DNA of 64,000 nt from Lepisosteus oculatus (GCF_040954835.1 NC_090711.1:6889501-6953500), one strand, 5' to 3'. Shown: positions 24,546 through 36,420, numbered from the stretch's first letter. Program-made: numbers and translations. Notes: generated from the letters alone by a model not told the origin.

Positions 24546-27500
24546 ACAGCAGCAGCAGCAACAGCAACAACAACAGCAGCAGCAACAGCAACAACAACAA
24601 ATGATGATGATGCTTATGATGCAGCAGGATCCCAAATCAGTCAGGTTACCTCTGCCTCAGGGAGGACCTCAGCCTAGAGGGCCCCTTAATCCAACAGATG
24701 GGCAGAGGATGCCAGTTCCCCAACAAGGCAGTATGCCAATGATGATCAGTCTACAAGGATCAGGCACCATTCCTCCTTCCCCAGATAAACCCAGAGGTCC
24801 TCTAATGGTAAACCCACAGTTGGCTGCAAGGAGAATGCCTCTTGGGGAAGCAGCACAGGCTGTCCCATCTTTAAGCTCTGAGGAAGTTGCTGGCATGCAC
24901 ACTCTGCAGGATGGTTCAACCTCTGAAATGGGTCACCAGGCTGGAAATGGTGGACCACAGATAGTTGGCAACCCAGGTGCTAGCCAGCTAATGATAAAGC
25001 CTGGGCCTTCACCTCTTCCCCAGCATCAGGGTGCTAGCCCTCAGCATCAGTTGCAGCAGCCGCAGCAGTCGGGTCCCATACCTGGTTCACATGGTCTTCA
25101 TTTTCCCAATGCTCCCACCACTTCGCAGGCTTCTCGGCCTAAGACACCAAACCGGGCCAGTCCTAGGCCCTACTATCCACATACTCCAACCAACCGTCCT
25201 CCGAGCACAGAACCCTCTGAAATCAATCTCTCTCCTGAGAGGTTAAATGCTTCCATTGCTGGCCTTTTCCCCCCTCAGATTAATATCCCTTTGCCCCCAA
25301 GGCAGCCCAATCTGAATCGAGGATTTGACCAGCAGGGTCTTAACCCTACCACCCTGAAAGCCATTGGACAGGCTCCGTCCAGTCTAACGTCTCTAGGTAA
25401 CAGTAACAATGGACAACAGACTTTCACTTCAGGCAGCAATGCAGGTGGTACAGGCACCAAGCTGGAGAAGGTTAGCACAGGAGGTCTTGCAAAGAGGAGC
25501 AGCCCAAGCAACAGCAGGCGGTCCAGCCCAGCTTCTAGTCGTAAGACAACCCCAAGTCCTGGAAGACAAAATGCAAAGGCCAAGCTTGCTCTTACTTCTC
25601 CCCAGCACCAACAACCCATGGTGAATCCCCAAAATATATTAGGGAATCCACCTCCAGTTTTACCCAGTTCTGTTGGCAATACTGTGCCATCCAGTACTTC
25701 AGGCACGCAGCACATTCAGAACCCTTTCCCTTCTCCCCTTGGCAATCCTACGGAAATGAACAAGGAAGGCCAAACCACAGCAATGGAAGCACGCCATACA
25801 GCACAGTCTCAAAGAGACCCCTCGTTACCAGAGATAAAAAGTCCCCGTGCTACTCAAGAACAGAAGTCTATAGTTGAGGAGTCATCTAGACGAGATGCCT
25901 CTGTTCCAGAGAAAGTTCAGCCACTGCTTTCAACTCCAGAGGATTCCAAAACTGCTCCTTCTCCTACTCTGAGAGATGCTCCGACGTCTCTCGGCCAGCT
26001 TCTGGACATTTCAGGCGCTCCCAATGTTTCCTTACAGCCCATTCTGGATGGTCCTCAAGAAGATGATCAGAATAGGAAAGTGTCTCCTCGGTTTGCAGGG
26101 GATCAGGAGGCCGTTCAGAATCCTAGCACTTCACAGAGCAATGATGCAGCCACTCTTGCTGTTGTGAATGATTCAGAAACCTTCCCAAATACCAACCCGG
26201 TGCCAAATGTGCCTGCTGTCATGCAGAGGCCAGCCTCATCAACTTCCATTCCTACCAGCCAGATCACGGTTTTTGTCACCTCCAATCAGATCAGTTCATC
26301 TACTAGTGCTTCAACTCATGTTCCCCCCACCTTAGTGTCTACTGTAGTAACTGTGCCTAATAAGAATATTAAGTCTTCTGAAAGTCAGGCGTCCACCTCG
26401 GCCCCTGCCACCTCCCGCCCAGCTCAGTTTATTACAGGACCAGTGTTCATCAACCCCATCTTTCAGGTGCCTGCTTCTCCCATGCCTCCTAGTACAAATG
26501 TGATGACCCAGCCAGTCACTATGGTTGGGCCACTTCAAATGCCATCTAATATTCAGTTTTCTCCAGCATCTACAACCACTCAGCCTGCCTCCATCAACCC
26601 ACCCAATACCCAGACCACTCGCCCTCTTGTCCTGGGACAGGTTCAGGCGTCTTCAAGCCAGGGACCTCCTGCGAATGTCTTTAACCAGTCCCAACAGCAG
26701 CACCACGAAACTCCAAAAGAAGGGAACCATGCTGAGATTCCTTTGTCCAAGCCTGGCCCTGTAGAGCTACCTTCACCACGTCCAAATACCATTCCTTCCC
26801 CATCCTCCCAGCCTCTGACTAGTCCTCCACCTTGTGCCAGTCCAGGAGCAGTACATGCCAGGAGGAGCCCAATGTCTCCTACAGCTACATCAAGCAAGAG
26901 TAAGCTTGAGAAAATTGGCCAGATGGGTGTGACCAAAACAAGTGTGGGTGTGTCTGAATCTACACCAAAAAATGAGGACCATCCAACACCACCTGTGGTT
27001 GAAGCAAAGCCAGGATCAGCTGTTGAGAGCCCATGTCATCAGGCTTCTCATGTGAGTGCACAGACCAACCTTCCTGAGGGAGAGCAACAGCGTCCTGCCC
27101 CCTTGAAAGTTGCTCCTGCCCCTGTACCTGCATCTGCTGGATCGGCTGCTGGGCCTCCTAATTCTGTGGGCAGCTCGCCTGCATCAGCAACACCAGTTAC
27201 TCCCACAGAGGGTCCTCCTATTCCTCCAGTGCCCGAGACCAGTCAGCTAGTGCAACAGAAGGACCTGACACAGGACAAAGGGTTGCAAGGGAACACTCAA
27301 AGCACAGGTAATTTATTTCAATCAAGAAATAATCATTATCACAGGATAAAATCCACTTTCATCTGCACTTTAGCCATAGCGGAGGAATAAGAATAATAAT
27401 TGTTCAACTGCTAACAAAGTTCCAATTTTAAACCTCATATTTACTTTAGAAAATTAACATTGCTCTTTCCGATCATGATGCAGCGTAGTGGTGTGTTAAA

Positions 27501-30148
27501 GAGCTGAACTGGCCTCAGTGAGTGCTAACTGCTGCTTCTATAGCAATAAACAATACAAGTAACTGAACCTCATAACTGAGCTTTCTGTGGAACTTACTGG
27601 TTCTTAATGTTTATGTCTATCATCCAGCATAGGAAAAAAGCAGTGGCAGACATCAAGATAAAAATACTTGCAGTTAATGCATGATAATTAATATTCGAGA
27701 GTTATGTGCAAATGTTTACATTTCCGAAACCTAGTTAAAGGAATGCTCTCTACCTCAATGTTTGTCCTTCACCAGTTCCTTTGTTTTGATTTCAGCATCC
27801 AGTCAGCCTGAACCCACACAGCAAGAGCTCCCTACAGTTGAGAAAACTGGTAAGCCGATCATAATTGCTTCATATTCTTAATAACAAGTGAAACAATGGA
27901 GAAATTCATTATTTTCTTACTTAATGAGAAAGGATCAAATTTGCAATATACCATGGGTAAAACCACATGGGTTTATTTTTAGTAAAGTCTTAGCACATTA
28001 TTTTAAAAAAAATATCCAGAAACATTTATTTTGATCGTTCTTAAAGGGAAACTGCTTGAATGTTAGTCATTAGTAGTAACATTTATTTTTTTTGCAGGCG
28101 ATGAAGCTGCAGCTACTGTAACAGAACATGGGTAAGAAGTCTTTAAAATTTACAGATATCCTTTTAAAGCAAAAAATCAGGAATGATTTTGACCTTTGTT
28201 GGAGGCCCTCTTATTTTCTCTGCTTAAATAGTTATAGAGTTTAAATAATCTATATTGATTAGGGATCTTGAGTATTTCTATATCAGATGGAAGTAAATAG
28301 TATATTCAGTATATTCTATGATTTATGGGTTAACTCTGGTGGTTTTCTTTTCCATTTCCATTCCCTAATTTGGTGTACCGAGCTGCTCTGTGTCAGTGTA
28401 AGACTTCCGAATCACTTAGTTTTTAGATGATACATTTCTAAAAATGTTATTCAATATTAGTTTACTGCTGTTTTTCCACTTCTATAACAGATCTGTAAAG
28501 AAAAGAAAGACGCCTGTCCATCTTGACCCGAGGTATGTATGTGCGTAGCTTGGTCTTGCACACGACGTCGCCATTCCTATACGATCAGGCGAAGTCGGAC
28601 GGTATCTGTGTTAGGTGGGGAAAAACAGCACAAGAGAAACACTCTCCTGTACACCCCTGCAGTCTGGTGTGATCAAAGCCGCAGCCCAAAGCAATCCAGA
28701 CGCGGTGCCTAGGTCTTCAGAATGCGCAGGGACTGTTCTAGCTGTCCTTAATGGCGGCGCCTCCCGCTTTTCTTTAGGGAGGCCAAGGGCGTGCCCGAGA
28801 AACCGAAGGCCTCGATCAGGCGCAGCTCCCGGGCCGACAGGGACACGGAGGAAGGAGCGGGGCCGCTGGAGGCTGCGGAGAACGGGCAGAGGAAGAGGTC
28901 GGCCAGGCCGGGCGCGGCCAGTGCCAGCACTGCCCTGAAAGGTACAGAGGAGAAATCGCTGCCCGCTGCCGGGTGGGCCGGGGTCCCGGAGCACGAGTGA
29001 CCGGGGCTCGAGAAGACCGCCGGATTGTCTCTCTAAAATAGTGCTTCCCCAACCCACTGTCTGCTGGTCCAGCTCTCCATCACTGATGCTCTTTGAGGGC
29101 TTTAACTGATCGGCTTGTTTGTTTAGACTTGGTTTCTTTCTGCATTCAGTACCGAGTTTCAAAAAACGCTCTGCTTGAAGCAAATTGTTTCCCGCAGTTA
29201 ACAGCAGACAAACCTTCAGCCAATCTCTGTCTGGAGAAAACACTTGCTTACTGTTATTTATGACTAAAAGGGTTTTAAACGTATTCGTTTCTGAAGAACA
29301 GACACAGCTGGAAATGAAATGATGCATCAGTCGTTCCCACAATGAGCGTTTATTTTTCCATCTGCGGCGGCTGACTTGGCTACATTTCAGACAGCGCACC
29401 TAAATAAGGGAAGTTCTGAAACTCGTAAATTTCCAAATATGACACAAAATAGAAATTATATTAGCCTGCAATTAAGAACTCAGCTAAAACAAAAGCAAGA
29501 AGAGATAGAGGTCCCCCAGTTTCAGTTTTGGGAACCCCTGGTCTGACACAGGAGTGTCCAGTCTTGGTCCCTGTGGGCAGCTGTTTTGGTAGGTTTGTTT
29601 CTCCCAAATATCCAGTTCCACTAATTATGGGGCCCAACAGCTTTCCCCACAGTTTGATTCAAATTTTGGTCACTTAAAGAGGATTTTAAGATGTGTTTTT
29701 AGAGGACTCATCGCCGTGACCCATTCTGAGCCTGCACTTGATGACTGCAAAATAATACGCTCAGGTTTAACAAGAAGGGCATTTGGACGGGGTGTGTAGG
29801 TGGTTGGCTGTTTTGTGGGGAGCTCACCAAGTCGTCTTCAGAAGGTCCCTCCTGGTTCTTTGTTGCCAGAATGGTTTGTGCACCTGCAGGTCCTGTTTTT
29901 GGAAAACTGGGTTACGGAACATTGTGAAATCCATTTGCTATGTAGAGTGAACCTCCAAAAATGCGGAAAAAAAACAACATTGCACAAATGTGGTTTTCCA
30001 GGAGTTTGAGGAACGTTTTAAGCTGTTTTTTTTAAAATACATACTCCCTTGGTTAATATTCCTTAATTAAATTAAACTCCCTGCTGTCTTTACAGATTCA
30101 AACACAGGCACCAGCCCGACACAAGCCAAGCGAAGGAAATCAAAATGA
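15940..30148 (+). CDS. NCOA6: nuclear receptor coactivator 6 (14 coding exons)
   Basis: Large, mostly disordered nuclear coactivator that links nuclear receptors to MLL3/MLL4 (KMT2C/D) complexes. Coding exons: 15940-16171, 16523-16678, 17011-17133, 17404-17532, 20388-21188, 22059-22202, 22337-23633, 23889-24010, 24287-27307, 27796-27849, 28098-28131, 28491-28532, 28778-28941, 30096-30148. They join in phase to 2,123 codons (human about 2,060). Diagnostic blocks: EPWNSVRVTFNIPR, NQQQLRDLGILSVQIEGEGA, GWNQLPSGALQPPPAQG, ASPRPYYP and LNASIAGLFPPQINIPLPPR. Receptor-binding LXXLL motifs are LVNLL (about residue 908) and LGQLL (about 1570). A basic nuclear-localisation-like run, KPKKKKPPRKKK, follows the first. 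The end, AKRRKSK, matches human. The start is the first ATG after either candidate acceptor; the N-terminal ~35 residues diverge from human apart from a LDSGVEDD block. The intron after 21188 appears to use a GC donor. Confidence 0.96.
18846..19382 (-). repeat. 5S-rRNA-derived SINE, near full length
   Basis: On the minus strand it begins at about 19380 with a segment close to 5S rRNA: GAAGCTCAGCAGG, then GCCTGGTCAGTACCTGGATG and GGAGACC (19336-19380). A ~400-base body follows, then a 3' tail, AAAAGCGCTATATAAGTGTA, ending in an ATT repeat near 18846. A 5S-like head with a LINE-like tail is the plan of SINE3-type elements. The first ~40 bases of the 5S unit are missing. It lies in the 2.9-kb NCOA6 intron before the 20388 exon. 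Copies of the same body lie at 56884-57257 and 60076-60277. Confidence 0.75.
19393..19472 (+). repeat. Inverted tail-only copy of the 5S-derived SINE plus ATT microsatellite
   Basis: TAGAGTGTCCAGAAAAGCGC and TATATAAGTGTAAGCAATTT reproduce the tail of the element at 18846-19382 in opposite orientation. They run into about 40 bases of ATT repeats. This is a severely 5'-truncated copy next to the first, so the two tails form an inverted pair that mimics terminal inverted repeats. Confidence 0.65.
19474..19702 (+). repeat. Fish SINE-like repeat
   Basis: Contains the order typical of a widespread fish repeat: TCTCCCTGTGTTCGTGTGGG, a CATGCTGATTGGCTTC block, GCCCTGTGGTGGGCTGGCAT, CCCATCAGGGGTGTATCCTG, GGGTGGGCTCTGGCTCCCTC, and the end AGAAAATGGATGGA. 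It abuts the ATT tract of the previous element, making a compound repeat island in the NCOA6 intron. I do not assign a family name. Confidence 0.6.
21180..21198 (+). other. NCOA6: GC splice donor, NCOA6 intron after the 801-base exon
   Basis: The exon ends GGGAG at 21188 and the intron starts GCAAGT. Joining to 22059 gives HPGMGGIPKRLP, which corresponds to the human HPGLGGMPKRLP junction. The nearby GT (21193-21194) has a weak context and would break the frame. Translation through the donor only reaches non-conserved sequence. Confidence 0.75.
22886..23229 (+). repeat. NCOA6: Glutamine-rich interrupted CAG/CAA tract in NCOA6
   Basis: Two in-frame clusters (about 22890-22940 and 23020-23228) encode Gln runs broken by Leu, Thr, His and Val. 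CAG and CAA codons are mixed, and many Leu are CTG, CTA or TTA. It lies between the PSPNVQGGLVQFQ block and the LVNLL motif. The run is low-complexity coding DNA, not a separate element. Confidence 0.85.
24436..24600 (+). repeat. NCOA6: Uninterrupted 55-residue polyglutamine tract in NCOA6
   Basis: Fifty-five consecutive CAG or CAA codons (about residues 1052-1106) directly precede the conserved MMMMLMMQQDPKSVRLP block. CAG and CAA are interleaved, which usually reduces slippage. In human the Gln run just before this block is short, and the longer human polyQ sits near the N-terminus, so the expansion site differs. Reading frames shifted by one or two bases over this tract give long Ala/Thr or Cys-rich frames that are by-products. 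Confidence 0.95.
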
Positions 30149-33100
30149 CCCCTGTACTGTTAACCTGTGAATTGTACATTTTTGTGAATTTTGATCATTT
30201 TTGTTTTTTTATTTTCCTGGGCTAATTTTCTTTCTAATGGAAGAAATAACTGTGTACAGATGATTGTTTTAATAATTATAATATTGGTGTTGTTTCCCGC
30301 AGCAATGTGAGTTTTAATTTAGAAGAGTTTTCATTTTTCAAATGCTGGAATAATTCTGTTCAGACATCTGATCATCAAAATGCCTATTGTATAATTTTTG
30401 TTGCTACTCTGAATTAAATTTTATACTACCTTCCTCTGTTTAATGTAGATCATGGAAGCCATTAACACACATCAGGGTAGATTACTGCTTCTCCATTGTT
30501 TTAGCAGTAAAATTGATTCTTGTATTTTAAGGTTCTGTCCTTTCTATTTGGCAATATTTTATCTCTCCCTTTCTTTACACAAATCATAGTCCTGATGTGA
30601 CTGATTTTATAGTTTCGTCCCAGCTGTAAATGACGGAAATACGCACGTCAAGATTGCTATTCTGTGTATATGCCTTCATGCTTTGTTTACTGGGACGATG
30701 TTCAGCTGTAAATTATGTTGCTGGTATTTTACGTTTTGGTATGTGTAGAGTGCTCCTCTCCATCTTGACAGCGAAAAGAGCCGGAAGCACATGTTTTTTT
30801 TACTAATTCACTATATCAGAGGAACCATGAGTTTAGCGCATCATTTTAAATGTGTTGAGCAGGGAAATCTTGTCATTGAGACTGTGGGATGTTTTTTGAA
30901 GTAATTGGCTAAAGTTTTAAACAGCATCATTTTCAAAAGGAAACGGTTCATCAGGCTCTCTTTTTAACAGCAATTTTGTGGGTTGGTTTACTTTAGATGT
31001 TAATGGCCGGATTTATATGTGGAGCCTAGGTCTTAGATCTTTCAGGTGAATAATAACCCAACAAATAACCCAGGAGTGCTCACTCAGGTTAAATTGATTG
31101 TAAAGTGGAACTTGATGCTGAACATATAAAGCAAATTGAACAGATAAGGAGTTTTCCACCTTCTACAGACAGGGGTTGCTTTTGAATAAATTCCCTGTAA
31201 GGACCCATTAAGCAATCTTAGACACGGTTTTGGTTTGGGAGCAGTTAAAAACAGTGGTACTGGTGTTTTAAAGTTAAAGCTGAACTGTAGGTAGGCAAAT
31301 CCTCTGTTAATATTTAATAATAATTATTTACATTTATATAACGTTTTTGTGGAGCCACCTGAACCAGTCTGTGGTCTGGGTGTTGATTTTACAGGGCTAG
31401 ACTGAAGGTGAAAGGTCTCCCTTTGTGTCTGGGGTTATCCAGACTGTGTCAGAGGCCCTGTGAGTGGCTCTTGGTTCTCTAGCTGGAAACAGCTGAAATA
31501 ATGCACTGCATCTTCATTTTCATGGCTGCTACATGCCTGTGTTCTGAGGAGCCCATTTCCTTGAAGGACAAAAGAATCCTGGAGCCCCTTGCCTGTATGG
31601 CTTCAAAAACAATAATTATGGCTTTAGTATTCTTGTGCTTTGGAAGATTATTTTCCTCTTTCTCCAAATTATAGTTTTGCTTTTTGATATTACGTATTTA
31701 TTTTTTAAATTGTGAGCCCAAATAGATTTTCACATCCTACACGTCTTGCATTGTGTCCACAAAGCACTTTACAGGCCCATGTTTTACTGTACTGGGTATA
31801 TTTAAAGCTGAATTTGGACATATCTTAGAAAGCTGAAAATTCCCACTTATAATGTACTTTCTTTCACTCCATTGATTAGGTTATCAGCTAAGTGAACTGA
31901 TTTTTCTGAAGTTAACTATTACTGATTTTGCGAATTATGTTTTAAAGAAAAGGTTGGATATTTTTCTTTATTATTTTATGTATTTCAAATGGGAACCAAT
32001 AGTAAATAGTGAACCGTTTGAAAAAAGGGGTTTTGAACTTTAGTGTGAAAATACTAAATGGCTATGCACAGTTTTTTGCTAGAGAAACAGTGCTGTGTCA
32101 TGCAGTAACCTTTTGGCAGAAACCCGAACAGAATTTCTGTATAGTTTTTAAAAATCTGGATTTACTAAAGTTAATAAAGCCACCTGTCACTGATTTTATG
32201 CACATTTTCTTCTAAGTTCACTTATTGCTATGATTGGTCCTGTCTCATAAACCAATATTCAGTAAGTGTCAAATTCAAATAGATTTAAGCTAATTCTGCC
32301 CTTAGTCAGCTATTGTGAGGTGGCACATGATATATCATTCTACTTAATGTCCATGACTGAAGTGATACTTGCTTTTTTTTAAAGAATAACTTTATTTTCT
32401 TTTGTTGCCAAATGAATGAGGATGAAATTTTACAGTTAAACCAGATCATTGAGTGGAGAGAACCTATAACCACAGGCCCTTTTGTGCTGCGGTAGTCTAC
32501 CTACAAAAGATCATAACCTGCAAAGTGTGGTCTTTACTGAATGTTTTGTATTGATGATTTTAAGGCAAAGACAATCAGGTTTTACCTGTATATGATTTGT
32601 TCAAGTGGTTATGTAGTACTGAGACAGTGTACAGTTACAGAAGCTTGGGATTAGTGTGCCGGAGATGGAGTATTTGTAATTGTAGGAGATACGTAATCTT
32701 TATAGCCACCCCCCCCTTCCTGCAATGCAAGAACAGTTCTTAGAGAAAGTCTTCAAATTAAAAATCTTTCACAGAGGTTTTGGCAAACCCAACTGCATAT
32801 GGAAATTTAAAACCGGAAATAAGAAATAACAAACAAGTATATTGAAAACTAAAAAAATCACCACAGAAACTCCTTTTTCCTATGGAGGCACTAGCTTTGA
32901 CCAATTCACATGTGTACAGTGTTGCGTCTCTCACCAGGTGTTAATATCACAGCCAGGCAGCTTCAAACAGTTTCTCGGTTCATAAGACTGAAAGTGTGCG
33001 ATTCGCTTGCCTCATTGTCACAGTGGGTGGTTTTTAGATCATAGTAAAGTAGTGTCTTCATAAAAATGTTTCCCCTTTCATGGAAAGAAGAATTTTTTAG

Positions 33101-33585
33101 GTGATGCCATGTTCAGTTGTAGTTTTGGGACAAGTTTTTCTTTCTCTATACAAGTATATGAAGTGTCGGTTTTAGAGTTTATGAAGTTGACAGAAAACCC
33201 CCAGAATCCAGCATCTCCAATATTAATTCCCTGGGCAAATTTACCCTTGAGTGTGCCCTCCCATGTAACTGTAGGGGTAGAAATTTATATGAAAAATAAT
33301 ATGTTTTAGTTTGGGCTTTTATGTTATTTTTCTTTGAAAGTGCTTTTTCAGTCTTAAGTACTGTATGTGAATAGAAGCTAATTTGTGTACCAATGCCTAG
33401 GAGTTTTTTTTTTATTGGTTGTTATTTTTGTGGTTGTAAATACTTTTGTAGAATATTTCTGACATAAGTTGTAGAAATGGACCACAGTAAAACACATGAA
33501 ATTTTTTTAAATGACTATTTTAAGGGTTTGTATCATGTAATAGTGTGATGTTCACAATAAATGTTACAATTTCCTTAAACATTGC
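30149..33585 (+). other. NCOA6: Probable NCOA6 3' UTR
   Basis: Non-coding, AT-rich DNA after the stop. An ATTAAA signal at 30413-30418 could give a short 3' UTR of about 0.3 kb. A canonical AATAAA at 33556-33561, followed by a TGCTTGTCTATGG stretch, could give a 3.4-kb 3' UTR. Both may be used. Near 31314-31345 there is a short LINE/SINE tail-like piece with TAATAATAATT and TTTATATAACG. Confidence 0.45.
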
Positions 33586-35920
33586 TTGTCTATGGCTTGC
33601 AATATTTAATCCAGATGAGCATTAAATGGAAAATTCCTACTTGTGTTCCTGTTTGAAGTATTTGTTTCCTTTCTTTCCTTATGAGTCCATAATTAATGTA
33701 GCTTGTTCTGTATATAGATGTGTGCTGTAAAAAAGATCTAACAATATAATGGTCAACCACAGAACCTCCTGATAACTTTAAAAGATAATGGCCAAATGTA
33801 GTATTCATTTGGAATTTTGAATTTCATTTGTAATCCTTTTTTTTCCCATGATTGTAATGAAATTGACTTTTAATGGAGGATTAGTAGGGCCCAATAGGAA
33901 ATGAGTTGAGTTCTTAATAGAATTCCAGAACTGCACAGGAGCTGGGGAAAAAATGCAAATTACAAAAGTTAAGAAATAGTCTACAAATTTGTGTGGTACA
34001 AAACAGGAAAAAACAGGTTTTGTAACCTTCTACAGCTTGAAGGTTGAAATTACTTTAAAAGAATACATTCCATGAAAAACACAGTGTTCTCTTAAACCTG
34101 TTTTGCAGTTTTCTTCCAGTAGCCTTCCAGGAGTCTTATGTTCCAGTAGCTGTGTTGACCGATAACTGTACAGCATTAGAAAAAAAATAACTTTTCAGAA
34201 ATGAAATCCCAATGATGTAACCAGTAAAGGACTTGGACTTCTTGGACTTAGTTGTCTTTAAACAATATGTGGGTTTAGATTGTGGATATGTTAATTGATA
34301 ATAAAATCAAGTTGTCTTGATTTAGACTTACCTCTATCATCCACTGTGCTTTCATTTTTGCTTTGCTTTCTCTTCAATAAGCACGCTCTAGATTCTCCAT
34401 CTGACAAACCAACAGGTGTGTAAATAGGTCTGTTAAAGTTTAACAGTTCAAAGATGACATTCTAAGACGAAATGTCACTTTTAAGTGATCTAGTTGAACT
34501 TAAATACCCTATTCTTAATTGACTTTAGGTATTGTGTATGTTTAAATTCCATGTGATAATTCTTTGACTTTTTAGTAAAAAAAAATGGCTCTTATTTTCT
34601 TCATATCATGGTAGATCTTCTCTTAATTTTAAAGCAACAAATTATGGTTTTGTGACAGCACATAACTTGTTCCTTGGTTCTTCTCAATAATATAGGTGGA
34701 AATAATCTATAGGTCAACATATGGAGCACATCTGACCGTATGTTTCACAGGTTAAGGCAGTACTGCTCAGGTTCAGTGAACTAGGGATCCTGTCCAGTAT
34801 GTTTTGTAAGCCCCATGACTCAGAAATAACCATTATCTGTGGTGCTAAAGTGGCTCACGTTAACATTGAAGGATTTGAACCCTCTTCCTGAGTTTGTGTG
34901 TGACTGATGGTTTAAAGAGACTTAGAAAGCCTGCTGTAATGTTGCCCCTGTGCGATGGATTTAGGAGGTCCACAGGATAAGATTGGATGTAGCCTTGTAC
35001 TGCAACTGCAAGTGATAATAGTAATAGGTAAGCCTTTATCATTTTTATTCATTCAATTGATCTATCAAACAATCAAATCTTGTGTTAGTGCTGAAAAATG
35101 CTTTTTTCTGCTCTGTTCTGCACCAACCTTAAAGACGGGGAGCTGCTTAACTTGTTGAAGTGCATACAGTACATCTTAAACCTTTACTTCCTATACCACA
35201 GCTTTGAAAATCACCCAATTTAATAGAAGTATCAGTAAGTCTTTCAGGACTTCTTCACCAAGACAATGCTTTTGGTTCTCCAGAAGCACTGAGTTGGGAA
35301 GAATTTCCTTCTGGAATATGGAAGTGGTTTGAACTTACAGTGTGGACTGTAACCAAGGAGGATGCCGGTTGTAAAAGCTGACTGCACGTGATGCAAATGA
35401 GAATACATGATTCAGGTTTCATCCTGAGTGTTTATTGATCTTTCATCTAGTACCTGCAGTTCAGAATGGGTGCTGGACCACCCATCCTTTATTTGCATAG
35501 GTCTCAGCTGGTCACAGACTGGTATCCTCGGGGGATAGAAAAGTATTCAAAACATCACAAACCATGCAGAAAAGAAAGGCACATACACCATAGAATATCA
35601 GATACATCATGTTCAGGTACAGGATACAACGGGGATTTAATTTTTCTATTTTTCTTCTTGGTGTGTAGAGAAGAGAGAGAGTCTTATACCAATTAAAGTC
35701 TTATACCTTAGAAAATAAGATTTCACATTAGAGGTGCAATAGTCTTAAACCAGATGACACACTGCCAGTAAGACCCTAAACTTTGACCCCCAGGATTATA
35801 AGTGCACAACCACATCAATGACAAAATGGGAGACAAAAGCAAGTTTTTAGTGATGCCCCCTTCCTCCCTGTTTTTCACACTGTGTAATCTTTGCATCCCT
35901 TGCGCACTAATTTGTCACCC
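33586..35920. other. AT-rich spacer between convergent NCOA6 and TP53INP2
   Basis: No open frame here looks like a coding exon, and I recognise no RNA gene. Codon-like structure and strong paired splice signals are absent. Confidence 0.4.
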
Positions 35921-35924
35921 TAGG

Positions 35925-36420
35925 GCAGCTTGTCCACTCTCGAGTCCATCTGCTTCCTAACTGTTCTGTCCAATACAGGAGGAGTTGGGCCCTACCTGGC
36001 AAGCAATGGGTGCAAGCCGGGATTCACCCTAGACAAGACCTGTCCGTTGCAGGGCACTCGCACCAGGGCCAATTTTCCCAGAAGCCATTTAACCTGCTAG
36101 TATGTTTTTGGACCCCGGCCCCAGCTAGCTCTGCTGGTAGAGCATGAGTCTCATACTCTCAGGGTAGTGGGTTCGTGTCCCACGTCGGGCGCCAGGTCCT
36201 CCATGTTGGAGGTTGGGCACAAGGCTAACAACCCTGTCCTGTAAAAACCAAATGTTATGGTAACAGCAACAGGAAGTTGCTGCCCCCATGAGCCGGGCAA
36301 ACATCCATCCATGTTTTGGGACGGTCAGAGGAAACCCATGTGAACACGGGGAGAACATACAAACTCCACACAGACAGCATCCCGGCAATTGAACCCTGGG
36401 CTCCAGCACTGCAAGGTGGA
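35925..36420 (-). repeat. Fish SINE-like repeat split by a later insertion
   Basis: Left part, 35925-36113: GCCCTACCTGGCAAGCAATG, TGCAAGCCGGGATTCACCCT, CGTTGCAGGGCACTCGCACC, TTAACCTGC. Right part, 36311-36420: GAACACGGGGAGAACATAC, AAACTCCACACAGACAGC, AATTGAACCCTGGGCTCCAG. Together they are the reverse complement of the repeat seen at 19474-19702, extended at its 5' end. The two halves are separated by the element at 36114-36310. Confidence 0.65.
36114..36310 (+). mobile_element. tRNA-derived SINE nested in an older SINE
   Basis: About 197 bases. The first ~75 resemble a tRNA: A box TAGCTCTGCTGG, anticodon arm TGAGTCTCATACTCTCA, B box GGTTCGTGTCC, and a CGCCA-like end. The overall body is closest to tRNA-Lys, but the loop reads CAT and the acceptor stem has mismatches, so it is a SINE head and not a working tRNA gene. 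An unrelated ~115-base body ends in CCATCCATCC. It is flanked by ATGTTTTTGGAC (36102-36113) and ATGTTTTGGGAC (36311-36322), a 12-base target duplication with one difference. Confidence 0.7.

Noticed and set aside
24192-24677. 161-codon plus-strand frame with Ala/Thr runs, and minus-strand Leu- and Cys-only frames
   Set aside because: These are the shifted readings of the CAG/CAA tract inside the NCOA6 coding exon; they have no start or splice context of their own.
27308-27390. Extension of the large NCOA6 exon to the stop near 27390
   Set aside because: Human NCOA6 continues past this point. A GTAATT donor at 27308 and later exons ending in RRKSK join in phase, so this is intron.
28611-29399. 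262-codon minus-strand open frame
   Set aside because: Antisense to the GC-rich penultimate NCOA6 exon, whose plus-strand reading is clearly conserved (NGQRKRSARP).
36118-36195. A tRNA gene with CAT anticodon
   Set aside because: A and B boxes are good, but the acceptor stem and anticodon stem contain mismatches, and the unit continues into a SINE body flanked by a target duplication.
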